From: Streptomyces puniciscabiei
GTDB taxonomy: Bacteria > Actinomycetota > Actinomycetes > Streptomycetales > Streptomycetaceae
Direction: 5' to 3'
NCBI RefSeq assembly: GCF_006715785.1
Contig: NZ_VFNX01000001.1
Span: forward strand, 4,134,001 to 4,198,000
DNA length: 64,000 bases
Shown: in pieces, positions 1-9,677 of the stretch
Numbering within the stretch: position 1 is the stretch's first letter
Layout: each line of letters opens with the position of its first letter
The notes under the pieces: generated by a model
What the model was told of the DNA's origin: nothing
Seen by the model: the letters and a program-made list of their open reading frames with translations, nothing else
Databases searched by the model: none
Made by a program: the position numbers and the translations under genes

Positions 1-299
1 ACCGCGTCGACCGCACCGGAGGCGACGGCGGGGGCGAAGTTGGGGTGGAAGCCCACCCCCTCCGTGCCCGCGACGCAGTGCGCGGGCCAGGAGTGGACGA
101 AGTCGGGGTTGTCGGCGAAGTGGCCGCCGGGCGCGATGTGGTGGTCCCGGGTGGCCACCACATGGCGGTATCCGGTGCCCGCCGCCTGGCCGATCAGCTC
201 GGTGATGGCGGCGGCCACGTCCGCGCCCCCGGCCACCGCGAGGCTGCCCCCCTCGCAGAAGTCGTTCTGCACATCTACGACGATCAAGGCGCGGCGCAT
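1..299 (-). CDS. pncA: nicotinamidase PncA (partial, 3' end outside window)
   Basis: Isochorismatase-fold amidase that would deamidate nicotinamide to nicotinate for NAD salvage in the cytoplasm. The 99 visible N-terminal residues contain the family opening VVDVQNDF with the catalytic-triad Asp at residue 9, a TRDHH...GGHF stretch matching the metal-binding Asp/His region, and HSWPAHCV. The catalytic Cys lies beyond the left edge. The ATG is at 297–299. It sits 97 bp downstream of pncB on the same strand, so the two successive steps of the Preiss–Handler salvage route appear co-transcribed. Family assignment is firm; completeness cannot be judged. Confidence 0.9.
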   Translation of the reverse strand, partial: MRRALIVVDVQNDFCEGGSLAVAGGADVAAAITELIGQAAGTGYRHVVATRDHHIAPGGHFADNPDFVHSWPAHCVAGTEGVGFHPNFAPAVASGAVDA

Positions 300-396
300 G
301 GCGGTTGTCCTTCGACTGAGGATTAAGTAACTGAGCCTAGAGAGTTACGGCCCCGTAGGGGAGAGGGCGTGGGCAGGGCGAACGGTGATTCCGCCT

Positions 397-1743
397 TTAG
401 CTACCCGAGCGTCCGACGACGTACTCCGTCGGAATGACGGGTTCCCCTCGGGAGAGCTGGGTCGCCGAGAGGGGGAGGTTCGCCCGGGCGGCGATGTGCC
501 GGTCCCGCGGCACGTCCAGGGGCTCGCGGGCGACGACGTCCCCGCCCTTGATCAGCTGCACCAGCAGCTGCCGGTCGGCGAGCTCCGCCGGGACCGGTCC
601 GGTGCCCACGACCTCGGCCTCCGCCACCCCGTCCGCGTCCAGTCGGCGCGCCGCCCACTTGCGGCCCCCGACGGAGGTCTTGCCGCCGCTGGACTTCTTC
701 GCGACCGGCACCAGCGGCGCCTGCGGGTCGCCGGACTCGGCGCGCGCGACCAGCTTGTAGACCATCGAGCAGGTCGGGTGCCCGGAGCCGGTCACCAGCT
801 GGGTGCCGACGCCGTACGCGTCCACCGGAGCGGCGGCCAGGGAGGCGATGGCGTACTCGTCCAGGTCGGAGGTGACGACGATCCTGGTGCCGGTGGCACC
901 CAGCTCGTCCAGCTGCTGGCGCACCCGGTGGGCGACGAGCAGCAGGTCGCCGGAGTCGATGCGGACCGCGCCCAGCTCGGGACCGGCCACCTCCACCGCC
1001 GTACGGACGGCCTCGGCGACGTCGTAGGTGTCCACCAGCAGGGTGGTGCCCCGGCCGAGGGTGTCGACCTGGGCCTGGAAGGCGTCCCGCTCGCGGTCGT
1101 GCAGCAGGGTGAAGGCGTGCGCGGAGGTACCGACGGTCGGGATGCCGTAGCGGAAGCCCGCCGCCAGGTCGGAGGTGGTCGCGAAGCCGCCGACGTACGC
1201 GGCGCGGCTCGCGGCGACGGCCGCCAGCTCGTGGGTGCGGCGGGCGCCCATCTCGATCAGCGGGCGCTCCCCGGCGGCGGAGGCCATCCGGGAGGCGGCC
1301 GCGGCGATCGCGGAGTCGTGGTTGAGGATGGAGAGGATCACCGTCTCCAGCAGCACGCACTCGGCGAAGCTGCCCTCGACGCGCATGATCGGCGAGCCGG
1401 GGAAGTAGACCTCGCCCTCGGGGTAGCCCCAGACGTCCCCGCCGAAGCGGTAGCCGGCGAGCCACCTCAGGGTCTCCTCGTCGACGATCTTCCGCTCGCC
1501 CAGGAAGCCGAGGACGCCCGCGTCGAAGCGGAAGTTCTCCACCGCGTCCAGCACCCGCCCGGTGCCCGCCACCACGCCATAGCGCCGCCCGTCCGGCAGC
1601 CGCCGGGTGAAGACCTCGAAGACGCTCCGCCGTTCGGCCGTACCGGCCCTCAGAGCGGCCTGCAGCATCGTCAGCTCGTACTGGTCCGTGAAGAGCGCCG
1701 TCGAGGGAACATCCACCGGCAGCCCAAGGTCCGCTGTGTTCAT
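397..1743 (-). CDS. pncB: nicotinate phosphoribosyltransferase
   Basis: 448-aa cytoplasmic enzyme joining nicotinate to PRPP to give nicotinate mononucleotide, the entry step of NAD salvage. The N-terminus ([11 protein letters not shown]) and the later segments IDSGDLL and VTSDLDEY are typical of the family, and length is normal. Translation starts at ATG 1743; a TACGAT box lies 8 nt upstream on the minus strand, suggesting a leaderless or nearly leaderless mRNA. Divergent from clpS (start about 60 bp away) and followed by pncA. Confidence 0.95.
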   Translation of the reverse strand: MNTADLGLPVDVPSTALFTDQYELTMLQAALRAGTAERRSVFEVFTRRLPDGRRYGVVAGTGRVLDAVENFRFDAGVLGFLGERKIVDEETLRWLAGYRFGGDVWGYPEGEVYFPGSPIMRVEGSFAECVLLETVILSILNHDSAIAAAASRMASAAGERPLIEMGARRTHELAAVAASRAAYVGGFATTSDLAAGFRYGIPTVGTSAHAFTLLHDRERDAFQAQVDTLGRGTTLLVDTYDVAEAVRTAVEVAGPELGAVRIDSGDLLLVAHRVRQQLDELGATGTRIVVTSDLDEYAIASLAAAPVDAYGVGTQLVTGSGHPTCSMVYKLVARAESGDPQAPLVPVAKKSSGGKTSVGGRKWAARRLDADGVAEAEVVGTGPVPAELADRQLLVQLIKGGDVVAREPLDVPRDRHIAARANLPLSATQLSRGEPVIPTEYVVGRSGS

Positions 1744-1800
1744 GGCAACCGATCGTACTCCCTTTTCGTCGGTGTGACGATTTCCGGGCCCCGTGGCAGC

Positions 1801-2118
1801 ATGGGCAATGTGACGTCACCCGCGCCCGTAGAGATCGAACGCACCGAGTCGGCGGAGGAGGTCTTCGCCGTACCCGAGCCCGACGTCCCCTGGGTCACGA
1901 TCGTGCACAACGACCCGGTCAACCTCATGAGCTATGTGACGTACGTGTTCCAGACGTACTTCGGGTACTCCAAGGACAAGGCCACCAAGCTCATGCTCGA
2001 CGTCCACCACAAGGGCCGGGCGGTCGTCTCCAGCGGGACCCGCGAGGAGATGGAGCGCGACGTGCAGGCGATGCACGGCTACGGCCTGTGGGCCACCCTC
2101 CAGCAGGACCGGAAGTGA
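1801..2118 (+). CDS. clpS: ATP-dependent Clp protease adaptor ClpS
   Basis: 105-aa adaptor that delivers N-degron substrates to the ClpAP/ClpCP unfoldase. The core [21 protein letters not shown] carries the conserved HND-P-N binding-pocket residues, and the C-terminal half ([14 protein letters not shown]) is canonical. Two starts are possible: ATG 1801, or GTG 1810, which sits 7 nt after CAGCAT (1798–1803) and would give a leaderless mRNA. A long open frame upstream is antisense to pncB and is not coding. DUF2017 follows 42 bp downstream, an association common in actinobacteria. Confidence 0.94.
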   Translation: MGNVTSPAPVEIERTESAEEVFAVPEPDVPWVTIVHNDPVNLMSYVTYVFQTYFGYSKDKATKLMLDVHHKGRAVVSSGTREEMERDVQAMHGYGLWATLQQDRK

Positions 2119-2160
2119 CCCGCCCCCGCCCGCAGGACCGGAAGTAGCGAACTCATTTAC

Positions 2161-2766
2161 ATGCCCGGACATTTCGAACCGCTCCCCGGCGGCGGCGCGG
2201 CCGTCGCACTCGACGACGTCGAGATCTCCATCATCCGGTCGCTGGCCGTCCAGCTGCTGGAGCTCATCGGCCCCGGGCCGGGCGCCGACAGTCCGAAGGA
2301 CCCGCTCGCCGAGCTGTTCGCGGAGGGCCCGAGCGAGCCGCCCGCCGACCCGGTGCTCAGGAGGCTCTTCCCGGACGCCTACAGCGACCCGGAGCACGCT
2401 CCCGCCTCGCCCGCCGAGGCCGAGGAGTGGCGGGCCCACTCCGCCGAGTTCCGCCGGTACACCGAGAACGACCTGCGCGCCGGCAAACGCGAGAACGCGC
2501 TCGCGGTCATCCGTGCCCTGGACGCGCTCGCCCCGGTGGACGAGGGCGGGGCGGTGCTGAAGCTGGCGCCGGAGGAGTCCCGGCAGTGGCTCGGCGCCCT
2601 CAACGACCTGCGACTCGCGATCGGCTCCCGGCTGGAGATCACCGACGAGGACGACACCGACCTGCTCTACCGGCTCCCGGACGAGGACCCGCGCAAGCCG
2701 ATGGTGATGGCCTATCTGTGGCTCGGCGGACTCCAGGAGACCTTGGTCAACACACTTATGGCGTAG
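2161..2766 (+). CDS. DUF2017 family protein
   Basis: 201-aa cytoplasmic protein without signal or membrane segment. It is acidic and helical, with an N-terminal segment (ISIIRSLAVQLLELIG) and a C-terminal segment ending in LWLGGLQETLVNTLMA, both as in DUF2017. No catalytic motif is visible and the function is unknown. Its conserved place directly after clpS suggests a role linked to Clp proteolysis, but that is inference. Confidence 0.88.
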   Translation: MPGHFEPLPGGGAAVALDDVEISIIRSLAVQLLELIGPGPGADSPKDPLAELFAEGPSEPPADPVLRRLFPDAYSDPEHAPASPAEAEEWRAHSAEFRRYTENDLRAGKRENALAVIRALDALAPVDEGGAVLKLAPEESRQWLGALNDLRLAIGSRLEITDEDDTDLLYRLPDEDPRKPMVMAYLWLGGLQETLVNTLMA

Positions 2767-3119
2767 TACAGGGCATTTTACGGTGCACGGGTGTTCGCTC
2801 AGCGGACGCTCAAATCCGGATAACGATCCCGTCACCGTTGCGGCCTGGTTTGCCGCTTTCGAGCGCTCTTTGTCCCCTTTTCCCTGTGTGATGCGCCACA
2901 CCATGCCCCCGTGATCAATATTGCGGCCGTGATAAATCTTCACGACCGCCCGGCCCACACCACCCTTGTGCGGCCGGGTGCGCCACCGAGCCGACGACCG
3001 TCGGCCAGGCACGAGCGGGCCCGGAGAGGCTCCGCTCAGCTCCATCAATCCGGGGGGATCGAAACCCGATCCGAGGCCGACGAAGGCCCGGGTCGGCATG
3101 GAGAAAGGCGCACCAACAC
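2767..3119. other. 353-bp intergenic region before amino-acid permease
   Basis: No convincing gene. The 5' part is locally AT-richer (GATCAATATT, GTGATAAATC around 2910–2940), as expected for a promoter. A strong hairpin follows at 2949–2978, pairing CCCGGCC with GGCCGGG and extended by CACA/TGTG; it would lie in the permease leader and could be a cis-acting RNA element. Nothing recognised as a known riboswitch. Confidence 0.4.
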
Positions 3120-4556
3120 ATGACCTCATCGCGGGTCGACCAGCTTCACGACGGCAATGAGGCCGCGCGGGTCGCGGACAGCGAGGGCGGCGAGGGCTAC
3201 CAGCGCGGGCTCGGCTCCCGCCAGATCCAGATGATCGCCATCGGCGGTGCCATCGGCACCGGCCTGTTCCTCGGCGCGGGCAAGGGCATTTCCAAGGCCG
3301 GCCCCAGCCTGATCCTGGCCTACGCCGTCGCGGGCCTCGTCATCTTCCTGATCATGCGGGCGCTCGGCGAACTCCTGATGTACCGCCCGGTCTCGGGCTC
3401 GTTCTCGGAGTACGCGCGCGAGTTCATCGGCCCCTTCGCGGGCTTCGTCACCGGCTGGACGTACTGGCTGTTCTGGGTGGTCACGGGCATCACCGAGGTC
3501 ACCGCCGCGGCCGCGTACATGACGTACTGGTTCGACATCCCGCAGTGGGTCTCGGCCCTGATCTTCACGATCGTCCTGTACGGCGCCAACCTGATCTCCG
3601 TGAAGCTCTTCGGTGAGCTGGAGTTCTGGTTCTCCATGGTCAAGGTCACCGCGATCATCGGCATGATCCTGATCTGCGCCGGCATCCTCACGATCGGCTT
3701 CTCCGACGCCGGCAGGACCGCCTCGGTGAGCCACCTGTGGAACGACGGCGGCTTCTTCCCGCACGGCGTCGGCAACACCCTGATGACCCTGCAGATGGTC
3801 ATGTTCGCCTTCCTCGCCGTCGAGCTGGTCGGTGTCACCGCGGGCGAGTCCAAGGACCCCGAGAAGGTGCTGCCGAAGGCGATCAACACCGTGCCGTGGC
3901 GGATCGCGGTCTTCTACGTCGGCGCGCTGATCATGATCCTGTCGGTCGTGCCGTGGACCGAGTTCCACCCGGGCGTGAGCCCCTTCGTGGCCGCCTTCCA
4001 GAAGATGGGCCTGTCCGTCGGCGCCGGCATCGTGAACTTCGTCGTCCTCACCGCCGCGCTGTCCTCCTGCAACTCCGGCATGTACTCCACCGGCCGCATG
4101 CTGCGCGACCTGGCGCTCAACAGCCAGGGCCCCAAGGTCTTCACCAAGCTGACGCGCAGCGGTACCCCGCTGGTCGGCACGACGTTCTCCGCCGCGCTGA
4201 TGCTGGTCGGCGTCTGGATCAACTACCAGTGGCCGGGCAAGGCGTTCGACTACGTGGTGTCCTTCGCGACCATCTCCGGCATGTGGGCCTGGATCGTCAT
4301 CCTGGTCTGCCAGATCCTCTACCGGCCCAGGGCAAACGTCGGCCTCCTGCCGCAGAGCAAGTTCCCCATGCCGGGCGCGCCGTACACGAGCTACATCGCG
4401 CTGGCGTTCATCGTCATGGTGATCGTACTCATGGGTATCGACAAGGACGCCCGGGTGTCGCTTTACTGTGCTCCGCTGTGGGCCGCGATCCTCGGCGTCT
4501 CCTACTGGGTGCTCCGGCGCCGCAACCCGGAGGCCGCGGCCTTCCGCAAGCGCTGA
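3120..4556 (+). CDS. amino acid permease (APC superfamily, AAT family)
   Basis: 478-aa inner-membrane transporter with about twelve hydrophobic helices. The first helix carries the APC signature IGGAIGTGLFLGAGKGI (about residues 40–57), followed by SGSFSEYAREFIGPFAGFVTGW and GVTAGESKDPEKVLPKAI, which identify the AAT group of proton-coupled amino-acid importers (AnsP/GabP/ProY-like). The substrate cannot be read from sequence. The start is ATG 3120 with a weak AGAAAGG upstream. A 15-bp perfect terminator hairpin follows the gene, so it is transcribed separately from the cysteine genes. Confidence 0.92.
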   Translation: MTSSRVDQLHDGNEAARVADSEGGEGYQRGLGSRQIQMIAIGGAIGTGLFLGAGKGISKAGPSLILAYAVAGLVIFLIMRALGELLMYRPVSGSFSEYAREFIGPFAGFVTGWTYWLFWVVTGITEVTAAAAYMTYWFDIPQWVSALIFTIVLYGANLISVKLFGELEFWFSMVKVTAIIGMILICAGILTIGFSDAGRTASVSHLWNDGGFFPHGVGNTLMTLQMVMFAFLAVELVGVTAGESKDPEKVLPKAINTVPWRIAVFYVGALIMILSVVPWTEFHPGVSPFVAAFQKMGLSVGAGIVNFVVLTAALSSCNSGMYSTGRMLRDLALNSQGPKVFTKLTRSGTPLVGTTFSAALMLVGVWINYQWPGKAFDYVVSFATISGMWAWIVILVCQILYRPRANVGLLPQSKFPMPGAPYTSYIALAFIVMVIVLMGIDKDARVSLYCAPLWAAILGVSYWVLRRRNPEAAAFRKR

Positions 4557-4634
4557 CCATCCCCCAGGGACGTCCAGCCGCACGGGGCTCTCGTGGTGCC
4601 CCGCCGCGGCTGCCGCTCAGGACGTCCGGCATAT

Positions 4635-4674
4635 GGGCCGTTCCGTACCATCCCTCGGTACGGAACGGCCCTTC
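4635..4674 (+). terminator. intrinsic terminator after permease
   Basis: Perfect 15-bp inverted repeat, 4635–4649 against 4657–4671, with a 7-nt loop followed by TTCT. It ends only about 20 bp before the start of the JAMM protease gene, so it insulates that gene from permease transcription. Confidence 0.8.
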
Positions 4675-4691
4675 TGCTTATCCTGACCAAC

Positions 4692-5114
4692 ATGCTGACC
4701 ATCACCCAGGCCCTCGTCGACCAGATCGTCGCCCACGCGCGCAAGGACCACCCCGACGAGGCGTGCGGCGTCGTGGCGGGCCCGGCGGGCTCGGACCGCC
4801 CCGAGCGCCTCATCCCCATGCTGAACGCGGCGATGTCGCCCACCTTCTACGAGTTCGACTCCGGCGACCTGCTCAAGCTGTACCGCGAGCTGGACGACCG
4901 CGACGAGGACCCGGTGGTCATCTACCACTCCCACACCGCCACCGAGGCCTACCCCTCGCGCACCGACATCTCCTACGCCAACGAACCCGGCGCCCACTAC
5001 GTCCTCGTCTCCACCGCCGACACCGACGGCCTCGGCGAGTTCCAGTTCCGCTCCTTCCGGATCGTGGACGGGGAGGTCACGGAGGAAGAGGTCAGGGTCG
5101 TGGAGGCCTACTGA
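4692..5114 (+). CDS. mec: JAMM/MPN+ metalloprotease (Mec-type, cysteine synthesis)
   Basis: 140-aa zinc isopeptidase-like enzyme. The JAMM motif is complete: E23, then H79-S-H81, seven residues, S89 and D92. In Mycobacterium tuberculosis the homologue Mec releases cysteine from the CysO-cysteine adduct; related enzymes also trim sulfur carriers that have residues after the terminal GG. The cysO and cysM homologues lie directly downstream, supporting the same role, and the carrier here ends GG-M-R. ATG 4692 lies 7 nt after a TATCCT box, suggesting a leaderless transcript; the longer upstream open frame runs through the terminator and is not used. Confidence 0.88.
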   Translation: MLTITQALVDQIVAHARKDHPDEACGVVAGPAGSDRPERLIPMLNAAMSPTFYEFDSGDLLKLYRELDDRDEDPVVIYHSHTATEAYPSRTDISYANEPGAHYVLVSTADTDGLGEFQFRSFRIVDGEVTEEEVRVVEAY

Positions 5115-5181
5115 TCTCAGTTACCGGACGAAATCCGTCCGGCATGCGGAATCACACTCCGGGGCCCGGACCGGGAATCGT

Positions 5182-5193
5182 TACGATGACCGC
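5182..5193 (+). promoter_or_regulatory. -10 box giving a leaderless leader-peptide mRNA
   Basis: TACGAT at 5182–5187 is followed by 6 nt and then the ATG at 5194, so the predicted transcription start falls on or next to the start codon. This matches the leaderless arrangement reported for cysteine-responsive leader ORFs in mycobacteria. Confidence 0.55.
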
Positions 5194-5289
5194 ATGGTTC
5201 TGAACGACGTGAGCGAGAAGGCGCCGGGCATGCTGCTCGTGGCGCGGCTGCACGTCGATCTGTGCAGGCTGAACAGCGCCATCTGTTGA
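5194..5289 (+). CDS. 31-residue cysteine-type leader peptide
   Basis: Small ORF ending VARLHVDLCRLNSAIC. The RLHVDLCR...SAIC pattern matches the actinobacterial family annotated as putative leader peptide upstream of sulfur and cysteine genes, with two Cys codons, one of them the last sense codon. It lies 88 bp before cysO. The GC-rich spacer (about 5290–5345) contains several overlapping complementary segments that could form alternative stems. Inferred role: ribosome progress at the Cys codons reports Cys-tRNA supply and sets cysO–cysM expression. Confidence 0.75.
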   Translation: MVLNDVSEKAPGMLLVARLHVDLCRLNSAIC

Positions 5290-5377
5290 CGTTCTCCGCC
5301 GCCGTACGGCCGTGAGCCGCGGCGCGCGCCGCCGTGCGCCCACACCTTCCGATACTTCCCGACAGGAGCCCTGAGCC

Positions 5378-5656
5378 ATGGCCATCGAGGTCCGCATCCC
5401 CACCATCCTCCGCACCTACACGGACGGCCAGAAGGCGGTGGAGGGCAGCGGGAACACCCTCGCCGAGCTGTTCGCCGACCTCGAGACCCGGCACGCGGGC
5501 ATCCAGGCCCGCATCGTGGACGAGGGCAAGCTGCGCCGGTTCGTCAACGTGTACCTGAACGACGAGGACGTCCGTTTCATCGACGGCATCGACACCAAGC
5601 TGTCGGACGGCGACACCGTGACGATCCTGCCGGCCGTGGCCGGCGGCATGCGCTGA
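5378..5656 (+). CDS. cysO: CysO/ThiS/MoaD-family sulfur carrier protein
   Basis: 92-aa ubiquitin-fold protein that, as a C-terminal thiocarboxylate, donates sulfur to CysM. The N-terminal strand EVRIPTILRTYT and the C-terminal VTILPAVAGG are typical of CysO. Unlike a mature carrier, the protein ends Gly-Gly-Met-Arg, so the two last residues must be removed before activation; the JAMM enzyme 260 bp upstream is the obvious candidate. ATG 5378 has AGGAG 12 nt upstream. cysM starts 17 bp after the stop. Confidence 0.92.
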   Translation: MAIEVRIPTILRTYTDGQKAVEGSGNTLAELFADLETRHAGIQARIVDEGKLRRFVNVYLNDEDVRFIDGIDTKLSDGDTVTILPAVAGGMR

Positions 5657-5667
5657 TCGGTCGCTGA

Positions 5668-6624
<957 letters not shown>

Positions 6625-6654
6625 CCCCGCCTCGGCCCGCCCCAGTCCCGCCCC

Positions 6655-6676
6655 AGCCCCCTCCACCGAGGGGGCT
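6655..6676 (+). terminator. terminator after cysM
   Basis: Nine-bp perfect stem (AGCCCCCTC/GAGGGGGCT) with a 4-nt loop, 30 bp after the cysM stop. There is no U-tract, which is usual in Streptomyces. Confidence 0.65.
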
Positions 6677-6908
6677 GAGTCATTCCTAAGTGATTCCTAT
6701 GGGCGGGCAAAGAATTCCTTTGAGTACTGCCGGTCACGCCGGGGCCAGGGCTACGTTCCTCCCGCACCCTGACATGTAACGCTCATCCCGCGGCCATGTC
6801 AGGTGTCTGAGAATGTCATGCTCATGGCTGCGCGGTTCGCCGCCGCTACGCGCGTCACGGGCCTGCCAATCCAGTGCGATACCCCACGTCTACCGGAGGC
6901 AGTACCCC

Positions 6909-8972
6909 ATGCGTGAGTCACGCCCGACGCGGCGGAGACGGAGTCTGCGAAGACTCGTCGCCGTCGCCTTCCCCGCCCTCGCCCTCACCGTCGCAGGACT
7001 CGCAGCGGCCCCCACGGCCGGAGCGCAGACCGCCGGCGCGCACCCGCACACCACCAAGGTCACGCAGAACGCCAAGGCGCTGACCGACCCCAAGCGGCAG
7101 ACCTTCCACACGACCGGCAAGGCCGGCCAGAAGGTGCCGACCGAGCACCTGTGCGCCAAGGCCAAGCCGGGCTACGCGTCCTGTTTCGCCCAGCGCCGCA
7201 CGGACATCAGGCAGCGCCTCGCCGCCGCCCTCGCGGCCGCGCCCTCCGGCCTCTCCCCGGCCAACCTGCACAGCGCCTACAACCTGCCCACCACGGGCGG
7301 CACGGGCATGACGGTCGCCATCGTCGACGCCTACAACGACCCCAACGCCGAGTCGGACCTGGCCACCTACCGTTCCACCTACGGTCTGTCCGCCTGCACC
7401 AAGGCCAACGGCTGCTTCAAGCAGGTCAGCCAGACCGGCTCCACCACCTCGCTGCCGACCAACGACACCGGCTGGGCCGGTGAAGAGGCGCTCGACATCG
7501 ACATGGTCAGCGCGGTCTGCCCGAACTGCAGCATCATCCTGGTCGAGGCCAACTCCGCCAACGACACCGACCTCGGCATCGCCGAGAACGAGGCCGTCTC
7601 GCTCGGCGCCAAGTTCGTCTCCAACAGCTGGGGCGGCTCCGAGTCCTCCTCGCAGACCAGCGAGGACACCTCGTACTTCAAGCACCCGGGTGTCGCGATC
7701 ACCGTCTCCTCGGGTGACTCCGCCTACGGCGCCGAGTACCCGGCCACCTCCCAGTACGTGACGGCCGTCGGCGGCACCGCGCTCAGCCAGTCCTCCAACT
7801 CGCGGGGCTGGAGCGAGTCCGTCTGGTACACCAACTCCACCGAGGGCACCGGCTCCGGCTGCTCGGCCTACGACCCGAAGCCGAGCTGGCAGACCGACTC
7901 CGGCTGCTCCAAGCGCATGGAGGCCGACGTCTCCGCGGTCGCCGACCCGGCCACCGGCGTGGCGGTCTACGACACCTACGGCGGCTCCGGCTGGGGCGTC
8001 GTCGGCGGCACCAGCGCCTCCGCCCCGATCATCGCCGGCGTCTACGCCCTCGCGGGCACCCCGGGCGCGAGCGACTACCCGGCGAAGTACCCCTACAGCC
8101 ACACCGGCAACCTGTACGACGTGACCAGCGGCCACAACGGCTCCTGCTCCACCTCGTACTTCTGCACCGCGGGCACCGGCTACGACGGCCCGACCGGCTG
8201 GGGTACCCCGAACGGCACCGCCGCCTTCACCTCCGGCTCCAGCACCGGCAACACGGTGACCGTCACCAACCCCGGCAGCCAGTCCACCACCACCGGAAGC
8301 TCGGCCAGCCTGCAGATCCAGGCCAGCGACAGCGCGGGCGCGGCCCTCACCTACAGCGCCTCCGGCCTGCCCACGGGCCTGTCCATCAACAGCTCCACCG
8401 GCCTGATCTCCGGTACGGCGTCCACCGCGGGCACCTACCAGGTCACGGTCACCGCGAAGGACTCCACCGGCGCCTCCGGCTCGACCTCCTTCACCTGGAC
8501 CGTCGGCTCCGGCGGCGGCACCTGCTCCTCCTCGCAGCTGCTGGCCAACCCGGGCTTCGAGTCGGGCAACACCGGCTGGAGCGCGTCCAGCGGCGTCATC
8601 ACCAACGACACCGGTGAGGCGGCCCACGGCGGCTCCTACAAGGCCTGGCTCGACGGCTACGGCTCCGCGCACACCGACACCGTGTCCCAGTCGGTGACGA
8701 TCCCGGCCGGCTGCAAGGCCACGCTCACCTTCTACCTGCACATCGACACCGCCGAGACCGGCAGCACCGCGTACGACAAGCTGACGGTCACCGCCGGTTC
8801 GACCACCCTGGCGACGTACTCGAACGTCAACGCGAACTCGGGTTACGCGCAGAAGACCTTCGACCTGTCCTCGCTGGCGGGCCAGACGGTCACCCTGAAG
8901 TTCAGCGGCGCCGAGGACTCCTCGCTGCAGACCAGCTTCGTCGTGGACGACACCGCCCTGACGACCAGCTGA
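6909..8972 (+). CDS. secreted S53-type (sedolisin) serine protease with C-terminal accessory domains
   Basis: 687-aa extracellular protease. An Arg-rich signal peptide ([11 protein letters not shown], then a hydrophobic core) ends near AGA-Q at residues 38–40. The catalytic domain (about 115–455) has E192 and D196 (EEALD), the oxyanion Asp D270 (SSGD) and nucleophile S369 (GGTSASAP), the sedolisin arrangement. A putative Ig-like domain follows (about 460–540), then a jelly-roll carbohydrate-binding-like module opening [10 protein letters not shown] (about 545–687). The true start is ATG 6909 preceded by CGGAGG; a longer upstream frame lacks signal-peptide logic. A strong terminator follows. 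Confidence 0.88.
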   Translation: MRESRPTRRRRSLRRLVAVAFPALALTVAGLAAAPTAGAQTAGAHPHTTKVTQNAKALTDPKRQTFHTTGKAGQKVPTEHLCAKAKPGYASCFAQRRTDIRQRLAAALAAAPSGLSPANLHSAYNLPTTGGTGMTVAIVDAYNDPNAESDLATYRSTYGLSACTKANGCFKQVSQTGSTTSLPTNDTGWAGEEALDIDMVSAVCPNCSIILVEANSANDTDLGIAENEAVSLGAKFVSNSWGGSESSSQTSEDTSYFKHPGVAITVSSGDSAYGAEYPATSQYVTAVGGTALSQSSNSRGWSESVWYTNSTEGTGSGCSAYDPKPSWQTDSGCSKRMEADVSAVADPATGVAVYDTYGGSGWGVVGGTSASAPIIAGVYALAGTPGASDYPAKYPYSHTGNLYDVTSGHNGSCSTSYFCTAGTGYDGPTGWGTPNGTAAFTSGSSTGNTVTVTNPGSQSTTTGSSASLQIQASDSAGAALTYSASGLPTGLSINSSTGLISGTASTAGTYQVTVTAKDSTGASGSTSFTWTVGSGGGTCSSSQLLANPGFESGNTGWSASSGVITNDTGEAAHGGSYKAWLDGYGSAHTDTVSQSVTIPAGCKATLTFYLHIDTAETGSTAYDKLTVTAGSTTLATYSNVNANSGYAQKTFDLSSLAGQTVTLKFSGAEDSSLQTSFVVDDTALTTS

Positions 8973-8991
8973 TCCGCCGCCCGTGAGCACC

Positions 8992-9037
8992 GGATCCCGC
9001 ATGCGGAATATTTCCTTCCGCGTGCGGGATCCTTTTT
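8992..9037 (+). terminator. intrinsic terminator with T-tract
   Basis: Imperfect inverted repeat GGATCCCGCATGCGGAA / TTCCGCGTGCGGGATCC around an AT-rich loop, followed by TTTTT. It is one of the few classical U-tract terminators in the window and lies 20 bp after the protease gene. Confidence 0.85.
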
Positions 9038-9109
9038 GGCGGCCGGCACGTCACATCTGCACCAGGCGGCCGACCCCCTCACGGCCACGCACGGCAGAAA
9101 GGCGAACCC

Positions 9110-9559
9110 ATGCGCCGTACGACTCTCTGCGCCCTCGCGGCGGCAGCGCTGCTCCTCGCCGGCTGCGGCTCCCAGAGCGGCAAGGACAGCGCAGGCGGTG
9201 ACGGCAAGGTGTCACCGTCCGCGTCCCCGACCGGCACCGGCTGCGCCCCCCTCGTCCAGCTCAAGGTCTCCGACAGCGGCCGCACGGTGTGCGTGGCCAA
9301 GGGCGGCGAGGTCCGCCTCGCCCTGGACGGCACCAAGTCCCGCCCCTGGAAGCCGGTCACGGCCGGCGGCACCGCGCTGAAGGGCATCAACGCCGGGTTC
9401 GTCATCCAGCCGGGCCAGGCCACGGCGGCGTACCAGGCGGTGGCGGCCGGCACCGAGAAACTGACGTCGTCCCGGCCCCTGTGCGCCGAGCCGACGGCAC
9501 CCGGTCAGGTCTCCTGCAAGGGCATCCAGGAGTGGACGGTGACCGTGAACGTGCGGTGA
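9110..9559 (+). CDS. small lipoprotein, function unknown
   Basis: 149-aa exported protein with signal peptide and lipobox LLAGC (Cys 19), then a Ser/Gly/Lys-rich linker. The C-terminal domain has three further Cys residues (GTGC, VCVAK, LCAEP, SCKG region) likely to form disulfides outside the cell. No recognised catalytic motif. AAAGG lies 11 nt upstream of ATG 9110. It is transcribed away from the protease terminator and ends next to a dispersed repeat at 9562. Confidence 0.75.
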   Translation: MRRTTLCALAAAALLLAGCGSQSGKDSAGGDGKVSPSASPTGTGCAPLVQLKVSDSGRTVCVAKGGEVRLALDGTKSRPWKPVTAGGTALKGINAGFVIQPGQATAAYQAVAAGTEKLTSSRPLCAEPTAPGQVSCKGIQEWTVTVNVR

Positions 9560-9561
9560 TG

Positions 9562-9640
9562 CAGCGCCCCGAAGGGGCGCGGGGCCGTATCTGGTGTGCG
9601 GCTACCGCCGCGCGGGCGCGACGAGCCACAACGGCGCCGC
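9562..9640 (+). repeat. Streptomyces-type intergenic repeat, copy 1
   Basis: Starts with the hairpin GCGCCCC-GAA-GGGGCGC (9564–9580), then GGGGCCGTAT, TGCGGCTACCGCCGC and GGGCGCGAC-AGCCACAA. The same block recurs, diverged, at about 52065–52129 (opposite orientation) and 56087–56160. All three follow the 3' end of a gene. Confidence 0.7.
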
Positions 9641-9677
9641 AGACGACCGACGGCAGATCACGCCCCCACCTGCGGCG

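Noticed and set aside
385..1800. 577-residue open frame on the plus strand ending in ClpS
   Set aside because: It is antisense to pncB across 397–1743; only its last 105 codons are ClpS. The Gly/Arg/Asp-rich prefix is a GC-bias artefact.
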